A stretch of DNA of 64,000 nucleotides from Solirubrobacter taibaiensis (GCA_027587225.1 JAPDDQ010000012.1:94602-158601); one strand, 5' to 3'; positions 19,540 through 28,420 are shown, counted from the stretch's first letter. Numbers and translations are program-made. The notes: generated by a model from the sequence alone, not told the origin.

Positions 19540-20121
19540 GTGGCGACGATCACCTCACCCCGGGAGCGCGTGCTCGCAGCGGCGCTGAGTGAGTTCGCGC
19601 AGCACGGCATCGCCGGGGCGCGCGTGGACCGGATCGCGAAGACGGCGAAGACGAGCAAGGAGCGCGTGTACACGTACTTCCGCTCCAAGGAGGAGCTGTA
19701 CGCCGCGGTCGCCGCCGATCAGCTCCAGGCGGTCATGGACAGCACGGTGCTCGACCCCTCGGACCTGCCCGGCTACGTCGGCGAGCTGTTCGACTTCTAC
19801 GCCGAGCACCCCGACATGCTCCGGCTCGTCGGCTGGAGCCGGCTGGAGCCCAACGAGGCGCTCGTCGGGCTGGGCGCGGCCGGCGCGGCTTCGTTGCGCA
19901 CCAAGCTCGACGCGATCGAGCAGGGCCAGCGCGCGGGCGTGCTCGACGACGCGTTCGAGCCGGTCGACGTGCTCATGCTGCTGGTGCATCTGAGCATGGG
20001 CTGGTTCATGGCCATCGAGATGCACGGCCTCGACGACGACCGGGACGTGCTCGCCCGCCGGCGGGCGGCGGCGGTGCTCGCCGCCGAGCGCCTGTTCCCG
20101 GCGGTCAAGCCGTCTCGATAG
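19540..20121 (+). CDS. TetR-family transcriptional regulator
   Basis: A 193-residue repressor with a GTG start. The N-terminal helix-turn-helix reads RERVLAAALSEFAQHGIAGARVDRIAKTAKTSKERVYTYFRSKEELY. The C-terminal ligand domain resembles the TetR_C group with LPGYVGELFDFYAEHPDMLRLVGW. It diverges from the aldo/keto reductase, with a CCAAAC/GTTTGG dyad in the shared promoter. It is probably an autoregulated repressor of that reductase responding to a small hydrophobic compound. Its 3' end overlaps the convergent second TetR gene by 17 bp. Confidence 0.85.
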   Translation: MATITSPRERVLAAALSEFAQHGIAGARVDRIAKTAKTSKERVYTYFRSKEELYAAVAADQLQAVMDSTVLDPSDLPGYVGELFDFYAEHPDMLRLVGWSRLEPNEALVGLGAAGAASLRTKLDAIEQGQRAGVLDDAFEPVDVLMLLVHLSMGWFMAIEMHGLDDDRDVLARRRAAAVLAAERLFPAVKPSR

Positions 20122-20644
20122 TGGCCAGGAAGGCGTGCCACGCGCGGTCGGTGCGCGCGGTGTCGCCGGTGGCGTCGAGGTCCATCAGCAGGCCGCGGAT
20201 CACCGCCAGCACGACGGTGGCCAGTTCGAGGCTCCCCATCCCTTCCTCGAGCGGGGCGAGCCAGTCGGTGGTCGCGGCCTCCCGGAAGCCCGGCCAGAGC
20301 GGTTCGCCGGCGCTGTCGTGCAGCCGGCCGAACAGGCGCAGGTAGGGTCGCCCGCGCGGCCCGGTCATCGCCGACCACGCGCGGCTCAGGGTCGTGAGGT
20401 AGGGCTCGTCCGAGCGGACGCGGAGCAGATCGGTGAACACGTCGAGCTGGCGCTCTCGTGCCTGTCCGAGGATCTCGCGGAGCAGCCCGTCGCGGGTCCC
20501 GAAGTGGTAGATCAGCATCCGGCTCGAGCTGCCGGTGGCCTGCGTCAGTGGCCCGAGCCGGTCGGGCAGCCCGTGCTCGAGCGCGTAGTCGGTGCACGCG
20601 TCCAGGAGTCGCTGCTTGATCTCCGGTTGCGGATGCCTGCCCAC
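20105..20644 (-). CDS. TetR-family transcriptional regulator
   Basis: A 179-residue TetR-like regulator starting at GTG. Its helix-turn-helix is PEIKQRLLDACTDYALEHGLPDRLGPLTQATGSSSRMLIYHFGTRDGLL. The divergent alpha/beta hydrolase at 20692 is the likely target, with a dyad in the 47-bp gap between them. The C-terminal domain (YLRLFGRLHDSAGEPLWPGFREA) is typical of actinobacterial TetR proteins, but the ligand is unknown. It is unrelated in its ligand domain to the convergent TetR protein. Confidence 0.8.
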   Translation of the reverse strand: MGRHPQPEIKQRLLDACTDYALEHGLPDRLGPLTQATGSSSRMLIYHFGTRDGLLREILGQARERQLDVFTDLLRVRSDEPYLTTLSRAWSAMTGPRGRPYLRLFGRLHDSAGEPLWPGFREAATTDWLAPLEEGMGSLELATVVLAVIRGLLMDLDATGDTARTDRAWHAFLATIETA

Positions 20645-20691
20645 GCCCTCGAGTTTTTCACGTAACGATCGCTTCGTCTACTGTCGGAACC
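20645..20691. promoter_or_regulatory. Candidate TetR operator and leaderless promoter of the hydrolase gene
   Basis: An imperfect 18-bp dyad lies at 20660-20677, with ACG and CGT ends around a central CGATCG. TACTGT at 20679-20684 is followed by 7 nt and the hydrolase ATG, which fits a leaderless -10. The dyad covers the spacer/-35 side, as expected for repression by the divergent TetR protein. Confidence 0.45.
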
Positions 20692-21375
20692 ATGAGAGTC
20701 GTCTTCGTGCATGGAGCCTGTGTCAAGGACGGATCGTGGTGGTGGCACCCGACCGCCGAGTTGCTCTCCGAGCGGGGCGTCGCCAGCGCGGCGCCGCTCC
20801 TGCCGAGCTGCGGCGAGACGGGTGCGCCGCTCGGCGGGCTGAGCGAGGACGTCGCGGCGGTCCGGGCGGTGCTGACGGCGAGCGACGAGCCGACAGTGCT
20901 GGTCGGCCACAGCTACGGCGGCATCGTCATCACCGAAGCCGCCGCCGGAGTCGAGTCCGTGCGCCATCTGCTGTACGTCTCCAGCTACCTCGCGCAGGCC
21001 GGGGAGAGCCTCTCCTCGTTCGGCGGCGAGACGCCCGCTCCGTTCCTCGACATCGACCCCGAGGGCGGCACGTTCAGCGTTCACGCGGACGCCCTGGCCG
21101 AGACGTTCCTGCAGGACTGCAGCCCGGACATCCAGCGCCAGGCCACGGACAAGCTGGCCCGCCAGAGCCTGGCGGTGCTCGGGGCGCCGGTCCAGTCAGC
21201 CGCTTGGCACCAGGTCGCGAACACGTACCTCGTCTGCGCCGAGGACCGGGGCACGCCCGCCGAGCGCCAGCGCGCGTTCGCCGCGCGGGCCGGCACGGTG
21301 GTCGAGCTCGACGCCGGTCACCACCCGTTCCTGTCCCAGCCCGCCGCCGTCCGCGACCTGGTGCTCAGTTTGTGA
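20692..21375 (+). CDS. Alpha/beta hydrolase
   Basis: A 227-residue compact hydrolase of the salicylate-esterase/hydroxynitrile-lyase-like type. It shows VVFVHGACVKDGSWWWHP, the nucleophile elbow VLVGHSYGGIVITEAA, a lid (HLLYVSSYLAQAGESL), TYLVCAEDRGTP and DAGHHPFLSQPA carrying the catalytic His. It is cytosolic. It probably degrades a small ester and is controlled by the adjacent TetR regulator. The DUF1963-type gene 15 bp downstream may be co-transcribed. Confidence 0.82.
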   Translation: MRVVFVHGACVKDGSWWWHPTAELLSERGVASAAPLLPSCGETGAPLGGLSEDVAAVRAVLTASDEPTVLVGHSYGGIVITEAAAGVESVRHLLYVSSYLAQAGESLSSFGGETPAPFLDIDPEGGTFSVHADALAETFLQDCSPDIQRQATDKLARQSLAVLGAPVQSAAWHQVANTYLVCAEDRGTPAERQRAFAARAGTVVELDAGHHPFLSQPAAVRDLVLSL

Positions 21376-21390
21376 GGCATCATTGAGCGC

Positions 21391-22284
21391 ATGCTGACCG
21401 TCGAGGATGTGCGTGATCTGGCCGTCGGTGCGGGGCTGGAGGCGTTCGCCGCGTCGCTGGTCGAGACGGTGCAACCTGCGTGGCGCCTGGACGTGCGCGT
21501 GGGAGCCGCGACACCGGTCGGTGGGTCGAAGATCGGCGGCGACCCCGACCTCGGTCCGGCCGAGTCGTGGCCGATGAACCGCCGCGGTGTGCCGATGACC
21601 TTCCTCGCGCAGGTCAACGGCGACGAGCTTCCGGACTTCACCCCGGAGTGGGCCGCGTCCGCCCCGCGGGCGCCGCGGGGACGGCTCCTGCGTGTGTTCG
21701 CCGACCTCGTCGAGGACCCGTACGACGACGGCCCGGCCCGCGTCCTCCTCACCTCCACCGCCGACCCGCTCGTGCGTACGCCCGCGCCCGAGCTGCCCAC
21801 CTCGTGGCCGGGTGGGGACGACGCGAACATCGGCGTCGACGAACGTGTCCGGTGGCTGCCCGAAGCGGCCGTGGCCCCGATGCCGTTTCTCACGGCGCCG
21901 GAGACACACCCGGTGCTGGACCCCGAAGGCTCGTCGATGGACGCAGCGGCACAGCGCTACACGAACTGGACGTACCTGCTCCGCCTGGACGGTCTCGACT
22001 ACAACGTGGAGTCATACGAGGGCCGGATGCCGTGGGAGGTTCATCACCTGTTCGGCGAACCCGCCGCGACACAGGGCGACCCGCGCTTCGTTGCGGCGTT
22101 CATCTCCCGGCCCGACCCGGAGCTCGCAGAGGCGAGCGCGTGGACGACGCTGCTCGCGCTGCACGATGACAACGAACTCGAGCTCTACATCCTCGACGCC
22201 GGGGCCTACACCGTCGTCGTGCCGCTCGCGGACCGACGCAGCGAGTCGTTTGCCCGCGCGGTGTGCACGCTGCAGAGTTGCTAG
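21391..22284 (+). CDS. DUF1963 (YwqG-like) protein
   Basis: A 297-residue soluble protein of the YwqG/DUF1963 family. The signature is GGSKIGGDPDLGPAESWP followed by VPMTFLAQVNGDELPDF, with a later HHLFGEPAATQGDPR stretch and a C-terminal LLALHDDNELELYILDAGAY strand pair. The family is widespread, has a known beta-rich structure and no established activity. It could be translated with the hydrolase upstream. Its TAG stop shares the 4-bp sequence CTAG with the convergent acetyltransferase stop. Confidence 0.75.
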   Translation: MLTVEDVRDLAVGAGLEAFAASLVETVQPAWRLDVRVGAATPVGGSKIGGDPDLGPAESWPMNRRGVPMTFLAQVNGDELPDFTPEWAASAPRAPRGRLLRVFADLVEDPYDDGPARVLLTSTADPLVRTPAPELPTSWPGGDDANIGVDERVRWLPEAAVAPMPFLTAPETHPVLDPEGSSMDAAAQRYTNWTYLLRLDGLDYNVESYEGRMPWEVHHLFGEPAATQGDPRFVAAFISRPDPELAEASAWTTLLALHDDNELELYILDAGAYTVVVPLADRRSESFARAVCTLQSC

Positions 22285-22844
22285 CGCCGCATCGTCGTCA
22301 TGGCCGGAGCGCCGTGCCCGGGCTCGACCCGCGCGTGCGCCGCGAACCCGAACCGCTCGTACAGCGCGACCGGCCCGCCGTCGCAGACTTCGAGGTAGGC
22401 CGCGTCGCCGCCGACGGTCTCCAGCGCGGCCGCGATCACCCGTCGGCCGACGCCCGTGCCTTGCGCGCGAGGGTGTACGCCGAGTACCAGGCCGGTCCAG
22501 TGCGGCTCCTGCGGGTGGGCCTTCTCGAGTGCCGTGAGCGCGAGCAGGACGCCGGGTACCCGGTGGATGCCGACGGCGCGCACGAGCGCGGGCAGGAGCC
22601 GCAGGTTCTCGCGCACGGGCAGCGGCATCGAACCGGGACGCATCAGCACCGCCGCACCTTCGAGCGTCTCGTCGACGAGCACGACGCCGTGGCGCTCGGC
22701 CATCGTGAGGCCGGCGTGCATCCACGCCGTCGCGCGGTCGCGGTTCGGACCCGCGATCCAGCGGATGAAGGGGTCGTCGGCGAGCGCGGTCGCCAGCATG
22801 CGGGCGACCGCGGGTGCTTCGCCGGTGCGCATGGTCCGCGGCAT
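22281..22844 (-). CDS. GNAT-family N-acetyltransferase
   Basis: A 187-residue acetyltransferase with the GNAT acetyl-CoA site LVLGVHPRAQGTGVGRRVIAAALE (motif A, R/QxxGxG/A) and motif B YLEVCDGGPVALYERFGF. The N-terminal part is ARMLATALADDPFIRWIAGPN, common in actinobacterial GNATs of unknown substrate. The ATG at 22844 is chosen; an in-frame ATG 12 nt downstream is also possible. The open frame extending upstream is antisense or out of frame with the M1 peptidase gene and is not coding. Confidence 0.78.
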   Translation of the reverse strand: MPRTMRTGEAPAVARMLATALADDPFIRWIAGPNRDRATAWMHAGLTMAERHGVVLVDETLEGAAVLMRPGSMPLPVRENLRLLPALVRAVGIHRVPGVLLALTALEKAHPQEPHWTGLVLGVHPRAQGTGVGRRVIAAALETVGGDAAYLEVCDGGPVALYERFGFAAHARVEPGHGAPAMTTMRR

Positions 22845-22873
22845 CTCTTGCCCAGACGACGCGCGCCGAGGAT

Positions 22874-24436
22874 CTATTCCGCGGCCGGCAGCACGTAGGT
22901 GTCGAAGTTGTCGACGTGCATCTGCGGCTTGCCCGGGGCCGGATAGCTGGTGTAGAGCCACTGGCGGAAGAACTCCGTCCAGCGCGCCGCGCGGGTCGGG
23001 TCCGTCCGCTTGACCAGAGCGATGAACTGCTCGGTCGTGGCGGTGCCGTACGCGTGGTCGGTCAGCCAGCGACGCATCATCGTCTTGAACGTCGTGTCGT
23101 TGCCGAGGATCTCGCGAATCGCCTCGATCGTGGCCGGCGCGCGGCGGTACATGCCGTCGCCGTCGAAGAGGTCGGCCGGCCCCGCCGGGGCGGCGGGCGG
23201 GACGCGCCAGGAGATCGGGTACTGGGCGTTGGCGTAGACGTCGAGGTACTGGTCGCGCGGCGGGATCGGGAAGAACGTGCCGGTGGACGACCACACCCAC
23301 GCGGAGAACACCGCCATGCCCTCGCTGAGCCACACGTCGCGCCACCGCGCGGGCGTCACGAGGTTGCCGAAGAACTGATGCGCCACCTCGTGCGCGACGA
23401 CCTCGACCCCGGGTCCATAGGTGCTGTCGATCTTGGTGATGGCGTACGTGGACTTGCCCTGGGTCTCCAGGTTCAGCCCGAAGGACTGCAGGGTCACGAT
23501 GCCGCCCAGCGACGTGAACGGGTAGCGCCGGCCGTAGTACGCGGAGTAGAAGTCGACGATCTCGGACGAGCGACCGAGGTCGAACGCCGACTGCTTCTTG
23601 CCCGCGGCGGGCAGCGAGGCGGTGATCGCGGTGTAGAACGGCACCGGCTGGTTGCGGCTCCCGGCAACGGGCGCGGTCATCTTCGGCTTGGCCGGGTTGA
23701 GCGAGTTGACGTCGAACTTGCCCACCGAGACCGACACGAGGTAGGTCGAGGTCGGGGCGGTCTCCTTCCACACGAACGTGCTCGTGCGCCGCGCGCTCCG
23801 TCGGGAGGTCAGGACGCCGGTGGCCAGGGCGCTCCAGCCGCGCGGAACGGTGATGCGGGTGGTGTAGGTCGCCTTGTCGGCGGGGACGTTGTTGTTCGGG
23901 TACCAGCCCATGGCTCCGACGGGCTGAGCCACGACGACCGCTCCCGTCTTTGCGTTCGGGATCCAGCCCTCCTTCAGGCTGGTCGTGCTCTTCAGCGGCC
24001 GCTGGAGCCCGCGGTAGCGCACGACGGTGCGAAACCGGCGACCATCACGAATCCCACGTGCCGGCGTGATCGTGAGCTTGGAGCGTTTCGCGTCCACGAC
24101 GAACCTCGCCGGCCGGCCCGCGACGCTGACGCTTCGGACCTTGTTCCACGCCGTCAGGTCGAAGCTGAAGCGGGACAGGCCCTGGGTGGCGACGGCGTCG
24201 ATGGTCGCCGTGCCCTCGAGCCGCTTCTTCGCCACCGCGTAGTCGAGATCGAGGTCGTAGTGCCGGACGTCGTATCCGCCGTTCCCGATCGTCGGAAACA
24301 GCGAGTCGCCGAGCGACCGGGCGCCCGGGCTGAACGCCGGGGCGGCCGCGTCGCTCTCGGCGGCGGCGCCGAGCACGGCGCCGCTCACGGCGAGCCCCAC
24401 GAGCAGGAGGCGGATACGGTCGGACGGAAACGGCAT
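22874..24436 (-). CDS. Secreted M1-family zinc metallopeptidase
   Basis: A 520-residue exported peptidase with a signal sequence ending near SDAAA. The M1 N-terminal beta-saddle domain (YDLDLDYAVAKKRLEGTATI) precedes a gluzincin catalytic domain. Zinc ligands are H349, H353 (HEVAH) and E372 in WLSEGMAVFSAW, and LNLETQ replaces the canonical GxMEN exopeptidase loop, as in other actinobacterial secreted M1 proteins. It lacks the large C-terminal helical domain of aminopeptidase N, hence its short length. It probably trims extracellular peptides. The GNAT gene lies 29 bp downstream. Confidence 0.87.
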   Translation of the reverse strand: MPFPSDRIRLLLVGLAVSGAVLGAAAESDAAAPAFSPGARSLGDSLFPTIGNGGYDVRHYDLDLDYAVAKKRLEGTATIDAVATQGLSRFSFDLTAWNKVRSVSVAGRPARFVVDAKRSKLTITPARGIRDGRRFRTVVRYRGLQRPLKSTTSLKEGWIPNAKTGAVVVAQPVGAMGWYPNNNVPADKATYTTRITVPRGWSALATGVLTSRRSARRTSTFVWKETAPTSTYLVSVSVGKFDVNSLNPAKPKMTAPVAGSRNQPVPFYTAITASLPAAGKKQSAFDLGRSSEIVDFYSAYYGRRYPFTSLGGIVTLQSFGLNLETQGKSTYAITKIDSTYGPGVEVVAHEVAHQFFGNLVTPARWRDVWLSEGMAVFSAWVWSSTGTFFPIPPRDQYLDVYANAQYPISWRVPPAAPAGPADLFDGDGMYRRAPATIEAIREILGNDTTFKTMMRRWLTDHAYGTATTEQFIALVKRTDPTRAARWTEFFRQWLYTSYPAPGKPQMHVDNFDTYVLPAAE

Positions 24437-24482
24437 GCGGGTCGTAACGGCCCACCCGCCGCATCGTTGCGGCGGTCTCAGG

Positions 24483-25526
24483 TCAACTGGCGAGCGCCTG
24501 TTCGAGGTCGGCCCACAGGTCCTCGACGTCCTCGCAGCCGACGCTCATGCGGATCAACCCGTCCGGGATGTGCTCCTGCCCCGGATGGACGCTGCGGCGC
24601 TCCATCGTCGTCTCGACGCCGCCGAGGCTGGTGGCGTTGTAGATGATCTTGATCGCCGCGCACGCCCGGTCGACCGTCTCCGCGTCGGCGAGCTCGAAGC
24701 TCACGACCGCACCGAAGCCCGGGTAGCGGACCCGCTGCACCGCGGGATGCGCCTCCAGGCGCGCAACCAGCTCGACCGCGCTCGCGATCGCCGTCTTCAG
24801 CCGCACCGGCAACGTCCGCACGCCGCGCGTGGCCAGGAACGCCTCCAGCGTGCCGGGTGTCGCGCCGTAGAGCTTGCGCGCGGTGATCAGCAGGTCGCGT
24901 TGCGTCTCGTCGGCGGCCACCGCCGCGCCCATCAGCAGGTCCGAGTGACCGCCGAGGAACTTCGTCGCGGCGTGGACGACCACGTCCGCGCCCAACGCCA
25001 GCGGCTGCTGCAGGAGCGGCGTCGCGAACGTGTTGTCGACGACCACGCGGGTGCCGTCCTTGCGGGGCGCGGCGCAGATCGCGGCCACGTCGGCGACGTC
25101 GAGCAGCGGGTTCGTGGGCGACTCGATCCACACCACGTCGGCCTCGAGCAGCTTCGCGATCCACGCATCCGTGTCCGGCGCCGGAACCCGATCGACCTGC
25201 CAGCCGTGGTCACGCGCGCCGGCCTCGGCGATCCCGGCCACGCCCTGATAGCAGTCGTCGGGAATGACCAGGTGCGCGCCGGTCGGCAGTTGACCCAGCA
25301 CGGCGCTGCACGCCGCCATGCCGGAGGAGAACGACACGGCGTGGCCGCCCTCGAGCCCGCCGAGGACCTCCTCGAAGGCCACCCAGGTGTCGGTCGCCTC
25401 GGTGCGGCTGTACAGGCGCTCAGTGCCGAGCACGAAGTTCGATGCGGGAACGAGCGGCGTGTTCAGCGGCGCACCGGGCGTCCGCTCCGGGCGGCCACCG
25501 ACGATGGCCCAGGTCTCTGGCTTCAT
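24483..25526 (-). CDS. Cystathionine gamma-synthase/lyase-family PLP enzyme
   Basis: A 347-residue Cys/Met-metabolism PLP enzyme. Signatures are LYSRTEATDTWVAFEEVLGGLEGGHAVSFSSGMAA, WIESPTNPLLDVADVAAI, DNTFATPLLQQPLALGADVVVHAATKFLGGHSD with the PLP lysine K189, and the closing RMSVGCEDVEDL. Family members make or cleave cystathionine or act as methionine gamma-lyases, and sequence alone does not decide. It is shorter than the usual about 380 residues. The start ATG overlaps the stop of the upstream LLM gene as ATGA, so the two are translationally coupled. This hints at a sulfur or thioether substrate. Confidence 0.83.
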   Translation of the reverse strand: MKPETWAIVGGRPERTPGAPLNTPLVPASNFVLGTERLYSRTEATDTWVAFEEVLGGLEGGHAVSFSSGMAACSAVLGQLPTGAHLVIPDDCYQGVAGIAEAGARDHGWQVDRVPAPDTDAWIAKLLEADVVWIESPTNPLLDVADVAAICAAPRKDGTRVVVDNTFATPLLQQPLALGADVVVHAATKFLGGHSDLLMGAAVAADETQRDLLITARKLYGATPGTLEAFLATRGVRTLPVRLKTAIASAVELVARLEAHPAVQRVRYPGFGAVVSFELADAETVDRACAAIKIIYNATSLGGVETTMERRSVHPGQEHIPDGLIRMSVGCEDVEDLWADLEQALAS

Positions 25527-26497
25527 GCCCCTATGGTGACCGCGGTGGCCGCGACCTCCACGAGCGCAGCCAGCTCCGCCTCCGGGCGACCGGGAGGGAG
25601 CACGAGCTCGACGCTGTCCGCGCCGGCCTCCAGCCACGCCGCGATCAGCTCGGGCGCCTCCTCGTAGGTGCCGAACAGCGTGACCTCCCGCGCGAGTGCC
25701 TCGGCCGCGGCGGGGAACTCATCGGTCGCGGTCTGGAGCGCCTCGACGGACTCCGCGCTCGAGAAGCGCCGGAGCATACGCGGGTAGATCGGGCCCATCC
25801 GGGTGGCGTAGGTCGAGAGCCACCACGCGGCCATCCGCCGCGCGCTCGCCGCGTCCGGGCCAAGGGCGACCGGGACGGCGACGGCGATGCGCGTCGGCGT
25901 CGACGACTCGCGGCGGGCCGCGCCCTCGTCGAGCAGCGCTCGACCCTCCGACAGCCGCGACCGCGCCCACAGGAACGGCCCCCATTCATCCGCGAGCTCG
26001 CCGGCCAGCCGGATCGACTCGTCCGACAGCGCCGCGAGCGCGATCGGGACGGGCACCTCCGGCAGCACACCGAGCCGCAGCGGCCGAGCGCCCGGAGCGG
26101 GTGCCGGCAGCCGCTCGCCCGCGAGCAGCGCGCGTACCCCGGTCACCGTCTCGCGCACGCGCGCCACCGGCCGCTCCCACCGCAGTCCGTGCAGGCCTTC
26201 GGTCAGCGGCGGGCTGCCGGCGCCCAAGCCAAGTGAGAAGCGGCCGCCCGAGGCCCGCTGCAGACCGGCGGCGGCGAGCGCGATGCTCGCCGGCGTCCGC
26301 CCCCACACCGAGAGGACGCCCGTGCCGAGCCCGATCCGTGACGTCTGCGCCGCGATCTCGGCCAGCACGATCGTGGCGTCGTGGCTCCAGGCCTCCGCGA
26401 CCTGGACGCGATCGAGGCCGAGGGTCTCCGCCTGCCGGGCGAGCCGGATGATCGTGTCCACTCGCGTCTCAAAGGGGGTGAAGGCGACACCGGTCAT
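25523..26497 (-). CDS. LLM-class F420-dependent oxidoreductase
   Basis: A 324-residue luciferase-like flavin-dependent protein. It shows LARQAETLGLDRVQVAEAWSHDATIVLAEIAAQTSRIGLGTGV, RTPASIALAAAGLQRASGGRFSLGLGAGSPP, typical of F420-dependent LLM enzymes, and VPIALAALSDESIRLAGELADEW. The ATG at 26497 gives the family-like N-terminus; the 16 upstream in-frame residues are not conserved-looking. It is coupled by ATGA to the gamma-synthase-type gene, and the pair form a two-gene operon. Confidence 0.82.
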   Translation of the reverse strand: MTGVAFTPFETRVDTIIRLARQAETLGLDRVQVAEAWSHDATIVLAEIAAQTSRIGLGTGVLSVWGRTPASIALAAAGLQRASGGRFSLGLGAGSPPLTEGLHGLRWERPVARVRETVTGVRALLAGERLPAPAPGARPLRLGVLPEVPVPIALAALSDESIRLAGELADEWGPFLWARSRLSEGRALLDEGAARRESSTPTRIAVAVPVALGPDAASARRMAAWWLSTYATRMGPIYPRMLRRFSSAESVEALQTATDEFPAAAEALAREVTLFGTYEEAPELIAAWLEAGADSVELVLPPGRPEAELAALVEVAATAVTIGA

Positions 26498-26669
26498 GCC
26501 GTCGATCGTGCCGCCCTTCGCCGCGCCCGACAATCGGGACAGCACCCTGAACTTGCCGAAATCCCAGGATCTCGACGATCACGCGCAGTTTCTTGCGCTC
26601 CGCCCGATTCCGGTTCGAACATCCCGCCCGTCCAAGTAGCTGTGTGCCTGTCCGACTGAGGAGGAGAAC
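26498..26669. promoter_or_regulatory. Divergent intergenic region, 172 bp
   Basis: The gap separates the LLM operon (leftward) from the membrane protein gene (rightward) and must hold promoters for both. GAGGAGGAG just before 26670 is a strong ribosome binding site. GGTTCGAAC at 26612-26620 resembles a tRNA T-loop, but its flanks do not form a T-stem. No convincing operator or terminator was seen. Confidence 0.3.
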
Positions 26670-27380
26670 ATGGTCACTCGCTTGAAGGCGGTTCTGCCGC
26701 TGACGGTGTCGATCGGTGTGCTGGCCCTGCTGGCGACCGAGGTTGCGCTGAACTTCACCTTCCACTGGGTGACGGTCCAGGACGGGGTCTTCGGCAAGTA
26801 CGGGCTGCCTCAGAGCTTGCATCTCGTCCTGCCGGCGCTGTTCGTCAGCTGGGGTCTGTTCTTCATGCTGGGCGCGACCAACGCCGCGCTGGGCAAGACG
26901 CTCATCGCCGCCGTCACCGGCACGGTCGGAGCCGGCATCGCGATCGTCGTCGGCCCATTGCTCGCCGAGTCCCCGGACTTCTGGGGGCTCGCGCTGATGA
27001 TCGGCGTCACGGCCGCCGGCCTGATCGTCCTGTCGACGGCCGTCGAAGACGATCGCTTCGCACCCGCCCCGGCGTTCTGCTGTTACGCGTCGGTGTTCTT
27101 CTGGTGGATCGCCACCGGTCTCGACAACTTCGTCCCGGACGGCAAGGGCCCGCACACGGCCGCCGCGATCGTGTCGGCCATCACGGACACGCCGCTGGCC
27201 GCCGGTACGGGCGCGTTCGGCGGGTTGCTCTCGATGTCCTGGCTCGCGGTGCTCCTGAGCGTGTTCGTCTCGCTTGCGTTCGGCGCGTTGCTCGGGGCGC
27301 TCTCGGTCCGCCTCGCGGGCGCCCTGACCCGGCCCGTTCCCAGCCGCGAATCGGAGCCGAAGATCGCCACCCCGGCCTGA
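26670..27380 (+). CDS. Multispanning membrane protein of unknown function
   Basis: A 236-residue integral membrane protein with about six hydrophobic segments, starting at an ATG with a strong upstream GAGGAG. Segments include VSIGVLALLATEVAL, LHLVLPALFVSWGLFFML, LIAAVTGTVGAGIAIVV, GLALMIGVTAAGLIVL, AFCCYASVFFWWIATGL and LLSMSWLAVLLSVFVSLAFGALLG. The paired FCC cysteines and FHW are notable. It faintly resembles DUF1097-type proteins, but I do not recognise it with confidence. It is apparently monocistronic. Confidence 0.6.
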   Translation: MVTRLKAVLPLTVSIGVLALLATEVALNFTFHWVTVQDGVFGKYGLPQSLHLVLPALFVSWGLFFMLGATNAALGKTLIAAVTGTVGAGIAIVVGPLLAESPDFWGLALMIGVTAAGLIVLSTAVEDDRFAPAPAFCCYASVFFWWIATGLDNFVPDGKGPHTAAAIVSAITDTPLAAGTGAFGGLLSMSWLAVLLSVFVSLAFGALLGALSVRLAGALTRPVPSRESEPKIATPA

Positions 27381-27422
27381 CCACCGGGTTCAAACCGCGC
27401 GTCCGGCGGTAGGAAGTGGCAC

Positions 27423-28226
27423 ATGCCCCGCTCGTCGCTTCGCCTCCTGCTCGCCGGCGCGCTGGTCGCGGTCCTCGCGTCCGCGGCGCCCGCGGCGGGT
27501 CAAACGCCTCCGACCCCCACGGCGCCGCCCGGCGCCTTCGTCGACCTGCACGATGTCGCGCCTACGATCGTGATCGAGATGCGTTACCGGACGGCGCACA
27601 ACTTCCTCGGCCGCCGCGTGCCCGGCTACCGCGAGAACACGTGCATCCTGACCCGTCAGGCCGCCGAGGCGCTCGCGCAGGTGCAGCAGCAGGTGACGGC
27701 GGCAGGCCTGACGCTCAAGGTCTACGACTGCTACCGCCCGCAGCGGTCCGTCGACGCCTTCGTCGCGTGGGCCAAGGACCTCGACGACACGCGTATGAAG
27801 GCTGAGTTCTACCCGCGGGTGCGCAAGAACCGGCTCTTCAAGGACGGCTACATCGCCGCGCAGTCCGGGCACAGCCGCGGCAGCACCGTGGACCTCACGC
27901 TCGTCCGCACGCCACCGCGGCGGCAGGAGACGTACACGCGCGGCGACCGCCTGCGCGACTGCGCCCGCAAGGCCGGGGCGCGCTTCCGCGACAACTCGAT
28001 CGACATGGGCACCGGCTACGACTGCTTCGACCCGCTCTCGCACACCTTCAACGGGCAGGTCAAAGGCCCGCAACGAGCGAACCGCCTCTTGCTCCGCACG
28101 CCCATGATCGCCGCCGGCTTCAAGGGCCTCAAGGAGGAGTGGTGGCACTTCACGCTGCGCGACGAACCGTTCCCGGAGACGTTCTTCGACTTCCCCGTCG
28201 CCCGGTCGGCGCTCGCAGCGCCCTAA
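27423..28226 (+). CDS. Secreted VanX/DdpX-like D-Ala-D-Ala dipeptidase (M15D)
   Basis: A 267-residue exported zinc peptidase: a signal peptide to about AAGQ, then a proline-rich linker and the M15D domain. Diagnostic motifs are VYDCYRPQRSVDAFVAWAKD (substrate-stabilising Arg), SGHSRGSTVDLTL (SxHxxGxxxD zinc ligands), MGTGYDCFDPLSH and EEWWHF (catalytic Glu and third zinc ligand). These enzymes hydrolyse D-alanyl-D-alanine or recycle cell-wall dipeptides. Export argues for peptidoglycan turnover or scavenging rather than vancomycin resistance, and no VanH/VanA genes are nearby. Confidence 0.87.
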   Translation: MPRSSLRLLLAGALVAVLASAAPAAGQTPPTPTAPPGAFVDLHDVAPTIVIEMRYRTAHNFLGRRVPGYRENTCILTRQAAEALAQVQQQVTAAGLTLKVYDCYRPQRSVDAFVAWAKDLDDTRMKAEFYPRVRKNRLFKDGYIAAQSGHSRGSTVDLTLVRTPPRRQETYTRGDRLRDCARKAGARFRDNSIDMGTGYDCFDPLSHTFNGQVKGPQRANRLLLRTPMIAAGFKGLKEEWWHFTLRDEPFPETFFDFPVARSALAAP

Positions 28227-28417
28227 CCGGCGTCATCGCGAGGCACGATGCGCATGATCGCGACCTCCTCGCCCGACTGCGAGTCCGGATAGGCGACGTA
28301 GGCGCCGGGTGCGCCCCCCATCCACGACGCCTTGGCTTCGCTCACGAAGACACCCGCGCGCTGGGTCCCATCGGGCTGCTCGACCCAGACCTTCTGGCCT
28401 TCCTCGAACGTGGACAT
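28223..28417 (-). CDS. Small conserved-type hypothetical protein
   Basis: A 64-residue soluble acidic protein (TFEEGQKVWVEQPDGTQRAGVFVSE at the start, EEVAIMRIVPRDD at the end). Alternating strands suggest a small beta-barrel of SH3 or Tudor type, but no family is recognised. It ends in a 4-bp stop-codon overlap with the dipeptidase gene and starts 3 bp after the PRC-barrel gene stop, so it is probably the second gene of an operon with it. Confidence 0.55.
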   Translation of the reverse strand: MSTFEEGQKVWVEQPDGTQRAGVFVSEAKASWMGGAPGAYVAYPDSQSGEEVAIMRIVPRDDAG

Positions 28418-28420
28418 AGG

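Noticed and set aside
26600..26625. GGTTCGAAC in the 26.5-kb intergenic region as part of a tRNA
   Set aside because: Bases flanking the loop do not form a T-stem, and no matching acceptor, D or anticodon arms were found nearby.
27423..28226. Vancomycin-resistance role for the VanX-like gene
   Set aside because: It has a signal peptide and no VanH/VanA/VanRS neighbours, so cell-wall peptide hydrolysis is a better reading.
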